From: Beroe forskalii
Lineage: Eukaryota > Ctenophora > Nuda > Beroida > Beroidae
Direction: 5' to 3'
Assembly (NCBI GenBank): GCA_011033025.1
Contig: WFMF01000028.1
Span: 558,001 to 622,000 of the forward strand
Length of the DNA: 64,000 nt
The notes under the pieces were generated by a model. That model saw only the letters and a program-made list of their open reading frames with translations, searched no databases and was not told the DNA's origin. Position 1 is the stretch's first letter. Each line of letters opens with the position of its first letter. Below, in pieces: positions 21,027-32,680 of the stretch. A program made the position numbers and the translations under genes.

Positions 21027-24000
21027 CGTTGATACTAAAAGGTGGAACCACCCGAAACCACCCGAAACCACCCGAAACCACCCAACCCACCCGAAACCAC
21101 CCCCGAAACCACCCAACATAACTCCGAAACCACCCGAAACCACCCGAAACCACCTGAAACCACCCGAAACCACCCGAAACCACCCAACCCAGCCAACGGT
21201 GGGTTGGGTGGTTTCGGGTGGTTTCGGGTCACTCACATTTAAGTAAAATTTTGGGTCGTTTCGGGCTGGTTTCGGGCTGGTTTCGGGCTGGTTTCGGGAT
21301 GGTTTCGAAATTTTAGCATAAATTGGGGAACTTAAAACACCGAAACCATCCGAAACCACCCGAAACCACCCAAAACCACCCAAAATTCATATTTTGGGTT
21401 GGTTCGGTGGGTTGGGTCGTTTCGGGTAGTTAAATTTTGGCTCGTTTCAAAATTTTTGCATAAATTGGGAAATTCTAACCACCAAAATGACCCAAAACGA
21501 CCCAACCCACCTGAAACTATCCAAAATCCATATTCTGGGTTGGTTTGGGTGGTTTCGCAGTTCAAATTTAAGTAAAATTTTGGTTCGTTTTGCTAGTTTC
21601 GAAATTTTTGCGTAAATTGGGGGTATTCAAACCACCTGAAACCAGCCGATTCCACACAAAATATGAATTATGCACTTTGTGCTGTTTCGTATGGTTTCGA
21701 AATAGCCCGAAACAACCCAAAACAACCCACAACAATCCGAAACCACCCAAACGATGAATTTTGGGTTATGGTGGACTGACGGTTTCTAAACTGGCAATTG
21801 TTATCATATCAATCATTCTCCTCCGATATGTACATTTTGATACTCTGTCGATTTTACGTTAACTTAGCGTGTAGGTACCATTACTCCAATCTCCATTATA
21901 TGATGTATAGCTCTGTTACCAAATAAAATGAGGAAATTTGGTAACTTTCCGAAATTTAATGATCACATGCAATGATGAATCATGAACTGATCATGTGCCA
22001 CGTGCAATGTACATGGATTACGTTTACGAGCACAATTGCATGGAAGTAGTGGCATAAAGCTCTGCAAATTCTCAAATATTACGTAGTCATAGACCAGAGA
22101 TTGTGAGACATCTGAAATCCGAAATTTATATCAATGGCCGTGCTGAAATTCAGCTTGCTGTAGGTACGATATAAGTTATTGGATCATGCTGAAAATCAAA
22201 AAGAGGCTTGCAAAAGAGATGAAATATCACACACAAACTCGTCCACTCGTTAGGCATAGTTTTTTATTTTGTTACAATTACATGCGCTGTTTCTTAATTA
22301 GTTAATTGCCAAAACCTCGATACCATGTCAGTATTACCCGACATACAATTCAAGGGCTGCCTGTAATAACTTATCATTGCACAATACACAAGTAACATTT
22401 GATACACGTCTGTAAGTGTACATTGTGGGGATTTATATAGTCCCACCGCCCACGTGATTATATATCAAGTAACATTAACAACAAAATATAATGTTGGAAT
22501 GTAGTATTTGAACATTTTCATAAAGGTGAATAAGATGAATAAGATGAACGTACGGTCGAATTACATGCAAAAATGTGAATATAAGTGCACGGGCCGTCTG
22601 AGCAATGAAAGTACTGTAATGCAACGAAATGAAGGATTCTTACGCAACCAATGACACATTCACGATATTTCCCTAACTGCCGCTGAACTTGCCCGGGCAT
22701 GTTATGCGTCACGCGCGAAAAATAGGCGCAAGAATTGTTACTGTTACTGACAGTGTCAGGGGCATATTGTTCGTGTGGGACTTACTATTTGTGCGCGATG
22801 TTACCCTCGGCAAAATCTTCCATCATTTCAAACAAATGTCAGATGTTTCGTTGTGAATTATATTTTTGAATGTTTTAATGAATCAGAATTTGCACATTCA
22901 CCAAGTAAAGTGATGCAATCATCATAAGTGATAGTGTTGTTTTAAGAACATTTTTGGGTCAAAAGTGTTACCACGCATGGTTTTCAAAAAGTTCAAAGCA
23001 CCTTTGCCTCTTTACTCTTTTACAGTAAAAGTCTCTCAAACGTTGAATGGTCGTTTGGTTTGCCGTAGACTGCTAGCCCCAGTGTGGACGATTTTCTTTA
23101 CAAGAACTACGTATTTCTCTGTAGATTAAAACCACCATATGCAATTACCCGGCCACTGAGAATCTTTCAGAGCCATTTCACCCCTTTCAACTTGTTTTAC
23201 AATCTGATGCTTCTGACCTATGATTTATGAAGATACATATCAATAACGAGCTAGGCCGTCGGGCTCGTTCTTCGTAGCTCAAGCTGCCACAGGTCATCAA
23301 TAAGTCAATACACGTCTTGTTCCTGATTAACGATTTTAAGTCGAGCTCAGTGTTCAACCCATGTTAATAGTGATAATATAATAATGCTGTTATTTCTTTG
23401 AACCTCGCTCTTGCATTGAATAGTCGTTGTATTTTGCCACAAGAACTTTCTGTTGGTTTTAAAATTCTTTGAAGATTTATATTCAAACTTTCAACATCTA
23501 CTGGGACCCACCTGGTTGCACTACTAGTAGGCCAGTAGAACTCTCTGTTGTTGAGAGTTGCCACCCACTCCGCAAGGTGATGTGGTGGTCCGTGGATTTT
23601 GCACCAAAAAAAAAAAAAAAAAACTTTCAACATTTCCTTTCTAGAAGGGTAAATCTCTCAAATAAGCTCCGAGAATGATAGGTATTGGATAATGGATATA
23701 TCACAGTCAATTCATTGGCCCAGACTATTATTCAGTTTCACATGAATATAAAATCTGCCGCAAAATTCGCTCTCCAGGTATTATACATATTATTGATACA
23801 CGTATGGATTGGGTCACGCTGAATTTGAGCAGAGCCGTGGACACACGAAGTGAAATAGCCCATGTCAGTGTCAACTGTGCAACATGCTGGAGGATGGAAG
23901 TCACGCTACTGATACTGTACTACAGTTATACCATCCGAATTGGAAACTTTTGCCATGGGCTTTCCTTGAATTCACAGTGTATCGGGTTGATTCACGTGGG

Positions 24001-24886
24001 TTGGGTGGTTTTGGGTGGGTTGGGTGGTTTCGGTGGGTTGGGTGGTTTCAGGTGGTTTCGGATGGTTTCGGTTGGTTTCGGGGCTATATTGGGTGGTTTC
24101 GGGTGGGTTGGGTGGTTTCGGGTGGTTCCACCTTTTAGTATCAACGAAAATGTTGTAACAGAGGTGCTACACTTTTAGACGATAATCAGATTTTCCAACC
24201 TTAGCCAGACCAATTGAAAAATTTATTGACAGGCAATAGTATCAACAGTCGAAACTGGGTGGTTTCGGGTGGGTTGGGTGGTTCTGGGAAGGTTGGGTGG
24301 TTCCGGGAAGGTTGAGTGGTTTCAGGTGGTTTCGGGTGGATTCGGTGGTTTTGGGTGGTTTCGGGTGTTTTGGGTGGTTTCGGGTGGGTTGGGTGGTTTC
24401 GGGTGGGTTGGGTGGTTTCGGGTGGGTTGGGTGGTTTCGTGGGTTGGGTGGTTTCGGGTGGGTTGGGTGGTTTCGGGTGGGTTGGGTGGTTTCGGGTGGG
24501 TTGGGTGGTTTCTGGTGGGTTGGGTGGTTTCGGGTGGGTTGGGTGGTTTCAGGTGGTTTCGGGTCGTCCCACATTTTAGTTAAATATCAGCTGGTTTCGG
24601 GCTGGTTTCGGGCTGGTTTCGGGCTGGTTTCGTATTTTTGACAAAATGTTATAGTAAAAACAATGTTTTTGGGTGGTTTCGGGTGGGTTGGGTGGTTTCG
24701 GGTGGTTTCGGGTGGGTTGGGTGGTTTCGGGTGGGTTGGGTGGTTTCGGGTGGTTTCAGGTGGTTTCGGGTGGTTTCGGGTGGTTTCGGGTGGTTTCGGG
24801 GCTATATTGGGTGGTTTCGGGGGTGGTTTCAGGTGGGTTGGGTGGTTTCGGGTGGTTTCGGGTGGTTCCACCTTTTAGTATCAACG
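21027..24886. mobile_element. Fold-back transposon with minisatellite terminal inverted repeats and 10-bp target duplication
   Basis: The left end reads CGTTGATACTAAAAGGTGGA and the right end is its complement (TCCACCTTTTAGTATCAACG). Both continue inward as tandem ACCACCCGAA units of about 10 bases, running on for about 700-750 bases on the left (to about 21,760) and about 880 on the right (from about 24,000). The ten bases CGTCTGTCCG stand directly outside both ends (21017-21026 and 24887-24896), a target-site duplication. A second copy of the terminal sequence lies inside the right arm near 24,144. The 2.2-kb middle has no transposase frame, so the element is non-autonomous. Tandem-repeat arms with a 9-10 bp duplication recall the FB elements of Drosophila and Mutator-like elements; this assignment is by analogy. 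Confidence 0.82.
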
Positions 24887-26070
24887 CGTCTGTCCGAACT
24901 CCGACTAAAACAGGATCACTCTTCTTACCACAGGATCAGCACAATCATCTGAGAGGAACTTATATCAATATTATTCAACAGCTGCAGCTTGACAGAGCAA
25001 CAGGAAATAACATAATTAATTTCATCATTCAAATGATTTCTAGATCAAAGTAGCAAGCATGGCATATAAGTTTAAATGACTCGTGTCCACATTCTACATA
25101 GCAAATTTTAGAGAAAAGCAAATACCCAGATTGATTTCAGATTCAAATTCGATTCTGCGTTTTATGCTTATATTTACGTTCCAAAAATTAAATTGGGATA
25201 TTACATCTAGGCAGTAGGTTTTATTCTCTTGGGCTTTAGAGAAAATTTTCCATTGCTGATTTTATCGAATCAAGTTTGAGATTTTTTACTTCATGCCTGA
25301 CGTTATTTTCAGACGCTCATTACATATCAATACGGGACAGTAGGCAGGCCAGCTTTAAAAGTGTAAAATCAGATCTCAAGGGAGATTTTATCTTCAACTT
25401 GACTCTAACTGGGCCATGTCATCGGATTAGCCGTACTATCCTGAAAACAGGGGAGCCTCAGCCCTCATCTACCTGAGAATCACAAGTACTATGAATCCCA
25501 ATGCTCTTGAGCTTGAGTAGTTATATACTTATTGGCCCTAATTTAACCAGCCCTTGAGAACAAAAACGACTTTTCAAGGGGCCGTTTAAAGTGGGGCCGA
25601 TTAAATCAAAGGCCAGTTGATTTAGGTCAGATGAAACTTTTATTAGTTGGCTTATGTACTGGTAAACTTATTTGACCGTCATTATATAACACAGATAATG
25701 ACCTTAATCAATATTAGACCAGGATTTGGGTTTTTGATGCAATTTTGATGCAATTTACGAAGTTGGTTTTTGTGGCTATTCTGAGCAAAAATTTCTTGGC
25801 TTGGCAACTGCTTGGAAAATTTTTGTCCATAGGGCCGGCTAAAAAAGGGCCGGTTAAATAAAGGCCGGCTAATTAAAGGCCGATAAGGTTGGTGAACTAA
25901 CTTTGAAGCATAAATATAAGTTAGCTGGAAAGAGAAACGTCCATCAATCCATTCTTCCCTTTGAACTTTACAAAGTTGATCGCAATATACTTTTTGAAAT
26001 TTTGATTACAGTACTTAATTAAAACATAATATTTACTAACTTATTTACTACAGCTCACACATGATTCAAT
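24887..26070. other. Intergenic with a GGCCGGTTAAA-type repeat
   Basis: No exon recognised. Between about 25,545 and 25,890 several phrases of the form GGGCCGGTTAAA or AAAGGCCGGCTAATTAAAGG recur; a related stretch in opposite orientation is at about 48,405-48,490 (TTTTAACCGGCCC), so this is a dispersed family. Confidence 0.45.
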
Positions 26071-26074
26071 CTGA

Positions 26075-26880
26075 GTTTTTGCTATTTCATAAAACTGTTG
26101 CCATTTAGAATGTGAACACGAGTTGTGTTACCTGTGCAATGTTCTCAGTCAATACAAGCTTTTGAAACATCATTACAAGTTATGAAAATTCAACTTACAT
26201 TTAGAATGAAGGGCGAAGGCGTTCATGAAATCACGAATTCAGGGAGCGAGGTTCGGTGAGGTCCCAAGCACTTGTAAGGACAGATCTGCAGATAGCTTCT
26301 CTATCTCTCTTCTCTTGTGTAACGAATGAAAAGGATGCTCCACTGTCACTTCTGAAGTCCGGAGCTCGTCTGCAATAACAAAATTGAAGAAAACTACGAT
26401 ATTAGGGAGATGAGGTATGAAGTTTGGGGAATCAATATTATGTTATAAATCAAACAATCTTACTACCCTATTGACGAGGTTCTATTGACTGATGAGCACA
26501 TATGTGTTACGTGATTCAATCTGAGTCTTTGCTTTTTAAATTGCTGCCATTTAGAACTTTAGAACGTGAAAACGAGTTTTTGTTACCTGTGCAATGTTCT
26601 CAGTCAATACAAGCATTTGGAATATCATTACTTCATTACAAGTTATGAAGCCATTCAAAATGGTGAGGCTTGTCAAAGAAAACTTGAAAATTTTACTCAC
26701 GTTTGAAACGGAGGCGTTTGAAATCACAAATTCAGGGAGGGGTTTGTTGTTAGCGTCAGATCTGCAGATAACTTCTCTATTTCTATTCTCTAGTGTAACG
26801 AATGAAAAGGATGCTCCACTGTCACTTCTGAAGTTCGTCGCTCGTCTGCGATGACAAAAATTGAATCAAACTACGAGATT
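26075..26880. repeat. Two-copy direct duplication, period about 450 bp
   Basis: The string CTGTGCAATGTTCTCAGTCA near 26,131 recurs near 26,588, and GAATGAAAAGGATGCTCCAC near 26,322 recurs near 26,799. Each copy ends, on the complementary strand, just after an acceptor-like GCAG followed by ACGAGC. That edge looks like an exon border, so the unit might carry a duplicated exon of an unidentified minus-strand gene, but the reading frames are too short to say. Confidence 0.6.
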
Positions 26881-27387
26881 AGAGTATGCAGTATGGGTAA
26901 TAGATATCATGTTACAAATTAAACTATTATATCAGTGTCATGGTTTGGTCAATTCAACGAAAAATTAAATTATAACTTTAAAATGTTAGATGTATTACAT
27001 GGTCATTTCATAAAAGTTTCATCAGTTTTTAAACAATTGTTTAAACCCATTATGCCGATAATGATATAAACCATTTTATGGTATGCATTGGGATTGCGAT
27101 GGGAACCCATATAAGGCCTGAGATGTTTGGGAACCTATAAGGCCTGAGGAGTTTTTAGGATGCTGGCAGTTCATTTACCATTATGTTGGGAGTTAGGCCC
27201 CCCTCCCCCCCCCCCCCCCCCCCCGAGTTATCATGAGGCAATGTTGGGAGTTCATGTGGCAATGTTGGAGTTCATAGAGCAATATTATAGAATTTTATTA
27301 GAATTTTAGGCCTATCTCTATTTTCTAGGAAAATTTGTTATCAATTTTGTTATTTTTAAATGTTGTTGTTTGTATATTTGGACGACT
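26881..27387. other. AT-rich DNA with a poly-C run
   Basis: Contains an uninterrupted C run at about 27,206-27,224 and short repeats of ATGTTGGGAGTT around it. Nothing coding is seen. Confidence 0.4.
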
Positions 27388-28768
27388 ATCTTATCTTACT
27401 ATATATAATGCGTGTTGTTAATATATATATATTTATTTATATGTGGCGTTACTGATTTCAAGTAGGCAACAAAATTATTTTTCCGTCGTGTTGCAAAAAC
27501 TTAACAATAAATTAGAAAAACTAGTCGGTTCCCGTCCTACGGACGGCGAATGATGGCAGCCGCATGAGCTAACAGCCATATTTCCCTTTGACAGTGATTT
27601 GACCGTGTGAGTTTGGAAGGGAAATTCGAAACTTAAATTTCTGCGAAAAAAGCTTCCCACGCCCCCATCGGTAACCCAATATTGCCGACATTATTCTCAA
27701 AACCTTTACTCATCATAAGCAACTCCATAGCGAAGGAATTTTGAAAAAAATCGAAAATCTATTTTTTTGCGAAAGGGGCGTGGCCTCCGCCCATCAGATG
27801 ACAATAATTCGGAAAAATTCTCCAAAACCTTTACTCATCATATATAATAAGCATTTGAAGGCAAAGGGTTTGAAAAAAAATCCTTTAATTTTTTGCGGAA
27901 AAAGGGCGTGGCCTCCCAGGCCCCTCAGGCTGATCCAATAATTCGGACAAAATTCTCAATATTTCTATTCATCATAAGCAACTTGATGGCGAAGGAATTT
28001 TTGAAAAAAATTCGAAGTTAAATTTTGCGAAAAAGGGCGTGGCCACCCACGCCCTCAGGAAGATGGCCGAAAAATTATTTCGGTATTTTCTAATTTATTG
28101 TTAAGTTTTGCAACGACGGAAAAATAATTTTGTTGCCTACTTGAAATCAGTAACGCCACATATAAATAAATATATATATATTAACAACACGCATTATATA
28201 TAGTAAGATAAGATACCGAAATAATTTTTCGGCCACCCTGAGGGGCGTGGGTGGCCACGCCCTTTTTTTCGCAAAAATTTAACTTTCGAATTTTTTCAAA
28301 ATTCCTTCGCCATCAAGTTGCTTATGATGAATAGAAATATTGAGAATTTTGTCCGAATTATTGGATCAGCCTGAGGGGCCTGGGAGGCCACGCCCTTTTT
28401 CCGCAAAAATTAAAGTTGCGATTTTTTTCAAAATTCCTTTGCCTTCCAAATGCTTATTATATATGATGAGTAAAGGTTTTGAGAATTTTTTCCGAATTAT
28501 TGGGTCACCCTGATGGGCGTGGGAGGCCACGCCCCTTTTCGCAAAAAATAGATTTTCGATTTTTTTCAAATTCCTTCGCTATGGAGTTGCTTATGATGAG
28601 TAAAGGTTTTGAGAATAATGTCGGCAATATTGGGTTGCCGATGGGGCGTGGAAGCTTTTTCGCGAAATTTAAGTTTCAATTTCCTTCCAAACTCACACGG
28701 TCAAATCACTGTCAAGGGAAATATGGCTGTTAGTCATGCGGCTGCCATCATTAAGCCAAATCAGGACG
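27388..28768. repeat. Interleaved inverted repeat (A-B-A'-B'), about 1.4 kb
   Basis: Block A (27388-27526) runs from ATCTTATCTTACTATATATA to CAATAAATTAGAAAA. Block B (27527-28085) runs from CTAGTCGGTTCCCGTCC through three subunits of about 130 bases with GGGCGTGGCC, and ends AATTATTTCGGTA. Then comes A' (28086-28213, starting TTCTAATTTATTGTTAAG) and B' (28214-28768, starting TACCGAAATAATTTTTCGGC and ending near GGACGGGAACCAAC). B and B' are over 500 bases each and still closely similar. No protein-coding frame belongs to it. The block order is read directly. Confidence 0.85.
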
Positions 28769-28959
28769 GGAACCAACAGTTGAGTTAATTGCATTTTGAT
28801 TTTCGGCGACCGTTAGGTTTTTTTTAATAGCACAATTTAATAATATGATTCTTGTTTGAATTTTCTTCATGTTTTTAAGGTTTTTTATCTTATAAACTTG
28901 GATAGATATTTTAACCTTTCTTTTATTATAGGTAGGAAGCCAGAAGGCTTATTAATGAT

Positions 28960-29560
28960 AATAATAATAATAATAAGAATGAACTTATATTCCGCTAAAC
29001 CATGATTGAGCAAGCTCTAAGTAACAAAGCGGAAGCCTACCAAATAACCTTCATAAACAGTCTTGATAAGTATCCTTGAACTAACAAAGTGAGCTAAAGG
29101 TCAAAAATGTCTCAACTTATTGAACATCAAATGCACAGCGATAAAAATAAGTTTCAATGCAACTTTGAAATTGTCAATATTAGGTATACATCTGATTTCG
29201 TAAGGCAGCCTGTTCCATACTTTTGGTGCACTATAACTGAATGCCCTTGTGTTTTCTTACACCTTGGTTCACTGGCTTCCTTGAGTAGGAAAGTCATTAT
29301 CAGCCTTACACTGTGCTGATTTTGTTGTCTGAGAGATAACATATCTGATAAATACTCAGGACTAACATTGTTAATGCATTTGAAAACATGTAAAGCAAGT
29401 TTGAATTCGATTCTGTATTTCACTGGTAAATGAGCTCTTTGAGAAAGGGTGTTATTGGAAACCTTTCCTTTCCTCGAAAATTAAGAATATATCTCACAGC
29501 TGAATTTTGATCTTTGAAGTCTGATGTTTCTTTTTAAAACAAAAAGTTCCGGTTTATGTG
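28960..29560 (-). mobile_element. Non-LTR retrotransposon (LINE) fragment, 3' end of the reverse transcriptase ORF
   Basis: On the minus strand the frame from about 29,440 reads LPVKYRIEFKLALHVFKCIN and NVSPEYLSDMLSLR, the well-known C-terminal tail of CR1/L2/Jockey-type ORF2 proteins (RYRIxFKLALLTYKALxGxxPxYLxDLL), followed by a degraded YGTGCLTKSDVY in place of the usual WNSLPxxIR. Further upstream the frame is broken, and the catalytic reverse transcriptase core is not in the window. This is a dead 5'-truncated copy. Clade assignment is only by the tail motif. Confidence 0.75.
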
Positions 29561-31040
29561 TTCTTGATTAGTGTTGACTTGATATTACATACATATCTAG
29601 CTTTAATATTCAGATAAAAGGCGGTGTACATTGTGCAAATTCAAGGAATAAATTTGGCACGGTTGGAGAGGGTGGGCAGTACGCATGGGAGAGAGTGCTC
29701 AAATTGACTGGAATTTGAAAGTTCAGGGGTTCTTTTGTACAGCTCCACTGGCAGGGGGATTTCTAAGTTTTGTTGGTTTTAAGTGTCTAGAGGATTTAGT
29801 CAGGTGAGTGCTATCAGGAGTAAGTAAGGGGAGATAAGCAGTAGAATGAAGATGAATAAATCCCTTGTTTTCGCCTGATTAACCCAGTCCTGCCTCACTA
29901 GATATAGATATATCAGCCGAGTCGGCACCACACCACGAGGCTCTGAAACCTAGGTGTGTACGCGCTACCAGTTCCCCTGTAAATCATAATCAAGCAAGAA
30001 AGTCAACAATTTTAATCACGAGGGCTTGTGTGCCTCTGGTGATGAAAACGCGTTACCCTTCCTGGTTTAGTGTAGAATAGAGTGAAACAAGGTTTGCAGA
30101 ATAATGAGGAAGGGTAAAAGAATAAAAGTAGAATTTTGTCTTCCATATATCAGTAAGTACTATATCGGTCTATTCCTTCACTATCAATCAAAGTGCTAAC
30201 TAAACTATATCGATAGCGAACATGGCAGCAAGGGGATTTGTTTGGGAAAGTTTTATCACTGCAAAGGAGAAGAGTGAAATTGTCTCAACTTAAACGGGTG
30301 GGGTTCTAGGTAGACTTTGGTTTTGGTGACCAGAGTAACATGATCACACGGGGAGCCTGCTGGAAATGCAGGGAATCCTTCATGCAGAGGTAAGATTGGG
30401 TTGATCAGAGGGATTTTTGGTTTAAAAAGGTAACGCAACTGGTGTTGGGCGAGGGTCGTCGCAATGTTCTCGGACCAATCAGCGTTTCTTACGTCAAACT
30501 TGGGCCAATGGACGACTCATAGGTCAAACCCGATCGTAATCGACCAATCAAATCCGTCGAAGATAAAAGCGTTTACCTCAGATAATTGCTTTTTATTTTT
30601 ATTTTCCCCACGTTTCTTATTATTTCGCTAATGAAAGTGATGTTTTTCATCGAGCCGCAACTGTCCTTTCGTAATTGCTCTTTATCAGAACGGGTATAAT
30701 CGTCCCCAGGATACTAATGGAAATTTCCCTCGTGGGGTGATTTAATATTTATTAATGGGGTGATTTAACAAAAGTCTTCTCGTGATCAGAATTGAGATTT
30801 CTGACGTAAGTTAAGGGCTCCACGTGACCAAAATTGATATTGTCTCCTACTTATCCCAACGCGTTGAAGCAAACCACTATGGAATGATGTCATTCGGCGA
30901 AGACTGGAAGATTCTAAGGTGTATCATCGAAGACTGGAAGATTCTAGGGTGTATCCTCGAGAAGTAAATGAAAAGGATCGTGAGTCGCGATTTTAGAGAT
31001 AAGAGCGCGCCTCACATGGCTCATTACCATAATTAATAGC
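29561..31040. other. Intergenic, no gene recognised
   Basis: No convincing exon on either strand. A tandem pair GAAGACTGGAAGATTCTA occurs near 30,899-30,945. The remainder appears unique at this resolution. Confidence 0.3.
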
Positions 31041-31089
31041 TTTATTCAATTCAGGTTGAAGCTATGATGCAAGTATTGCATTTTTGCGT

Positions 31090-31570
31090 CATCACTAATC
31101 AGGGGGCTGGCAAGCCCCCCGCGGCGGTTCGCGAGCCCGAGGGCCCGAAGGGCCAGGAGCATTGGACGGCACGGTCCCCTAACAGTGCGAGGCCGAGGAG
31201 GCGTGAGCCCGAGGACCCGAAGGGTCCGAGGGGCATTGGACGGCGGACCTAACAGTGCGAGGGCCGGAAGGCCCGAGCTGAGACCCCGAAGGGTCCGAAG
31301 GCAACGTGGAACTATCTTAACAGTACGACCTCCGAGCATCGGGAGTAAGTTAATGTAACTTTACGCCGGCCCCAACTATATGTTTTCATGGATTGGCCAT
31401 ATTTACGTTGAAATTTGGGTATGTTCCCCGTTGCCGAAATCGCACTAAAAATTTGAACATCGCATGTTTAGATGTTAAAGGTGCAACTGTCAAAATTTCA
31501 GATTCAACGATTGGATTAAAAATGGCCGAGTTATAACAACTTGAACTTTGCCAAAATCGAGGGTGTTCTT
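31090..31570. repeat. Dispersed repeat family, copy 1
   Basis: A GC-rich head (GGGGGCTGGCAAGCCCCCCG, then repeated CCCGAAGGGTCCGAGG phrases) followed by an AT-rich tail with AACTATATGTTTTCATGGAT, CTGTCAAAATTTCAGAT and GGCCGAGTTAT. The same head and tail in the same order recur near 61,990-62,345. The head phrases can form small hairpins. There is no coding content. The family's nature is unknown. Confidence 0.75.
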
Positions 31571-32680
31571 GTTAAATCGGGTTACGACCATATACATATA
31601 CATAGGATAGATATATGCGAGTACCCTACATACAAATAGAGAACGTTTTTATGCCAAAGTATACCCTCTTTAAAGAGCTATATCTCGAGAACCGTAAAAG
31701 ATACAGAGCTCATCGACCCAGCGTTGGAAAGTAGAAAGATAGACCTTTTAATAGTGACCTTCATTACTATCTTACGTCATGCTAATGACGTCATAATGAC
31801 GTCTACAAAGCAGAATTTCAAATAATTTGCCAAAATAGGCGTTTTTTCAACGCAATTTTTCGGTATGAAGCTTTCGAATAGGAAAAAATATGTTAGCGTA
31901 GAAAGGAAATTTTATGTACTTTTTCAAAATGTGGTTGAAAAGTTCTGGGCTCCCAGCATCATTGAGATATATGCGTTTGTTTGAAACACTCTGACACGAA
32001 AAATCCCGAAAATAGCAAAAAACGGTGACTAGTGGAGAGAACAGGACCACCCAGAACTTCATCTTTGGATATGTTGTCGGTCATAGTCCCAATTGTGTTA
32101 ATGAATGGGTCTCAGATAGCGTATGTCATTTTATGACGTAATTGTGACGTCATCAGTAATGCTAGGTTACGCGAATTTTGTACGCGCGATTTGACGTCAA
32201 ATTTCAATATCAGGGTACAGAAAAAGGGTGATATTTTTTCCCAAAACCAAAATGGATTTGGTTGTGATGGTCCGCGGCGGTTTTAAGGCGTTCTTTACTT
32301 TAAAACCCATGATATGGAAAGAACGCGACGGTTAAAACTGCCACCAACATTTTTCGAAGCATTATAGTTTCCTGAATGCTGTACATTTTGAAGTGACGTT
32401 GCTGCAGCAAAACCGTTCTTCCATATCATGCAAAATAATTTATCCTAATAAATCCGACTGATTTGAAAAAAAATCAGTTCCTACGTCAACCTTGCTTTCA
32501 AAATTCCCTTAATTTCTAAATTCTTAAATTCCTTAATTTGAAAAAGTAAAAAGTTGTCACCAAATTCAAAGAGAAGACAAACTTCTGTGACTTCCTTAAA
32601 AGTACAAACTTCCATGTCTTTTTGAATTGGTCTATTTCTGGAACCCCTGCACGTGATGGATATATAACCCGCTCTGAGGG
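31571..32680. other. Intergenic, no gene recognised
   Basis: Contains phrases such as ATATCTCGAGAACCGTAAAA and repeated ATGACGTCA palindromes near 31,780-31,800 and 32,135-32,150. The CG-containing palindromes could be incidental. No exon recognised. Confidence 0.3.

Noticed and set aside
20977-24952. Frames with WFRVVSGGFG on one strand and ETTRNHPKPP on the other
   Set aside because: Both are translations of the 10-bp transposon arm repeat.
29107-29319. Plus-strand frame over the LINE fragment
   Set aside because: Complementary shadow of the minus-strand reverse-transcriptase tail.
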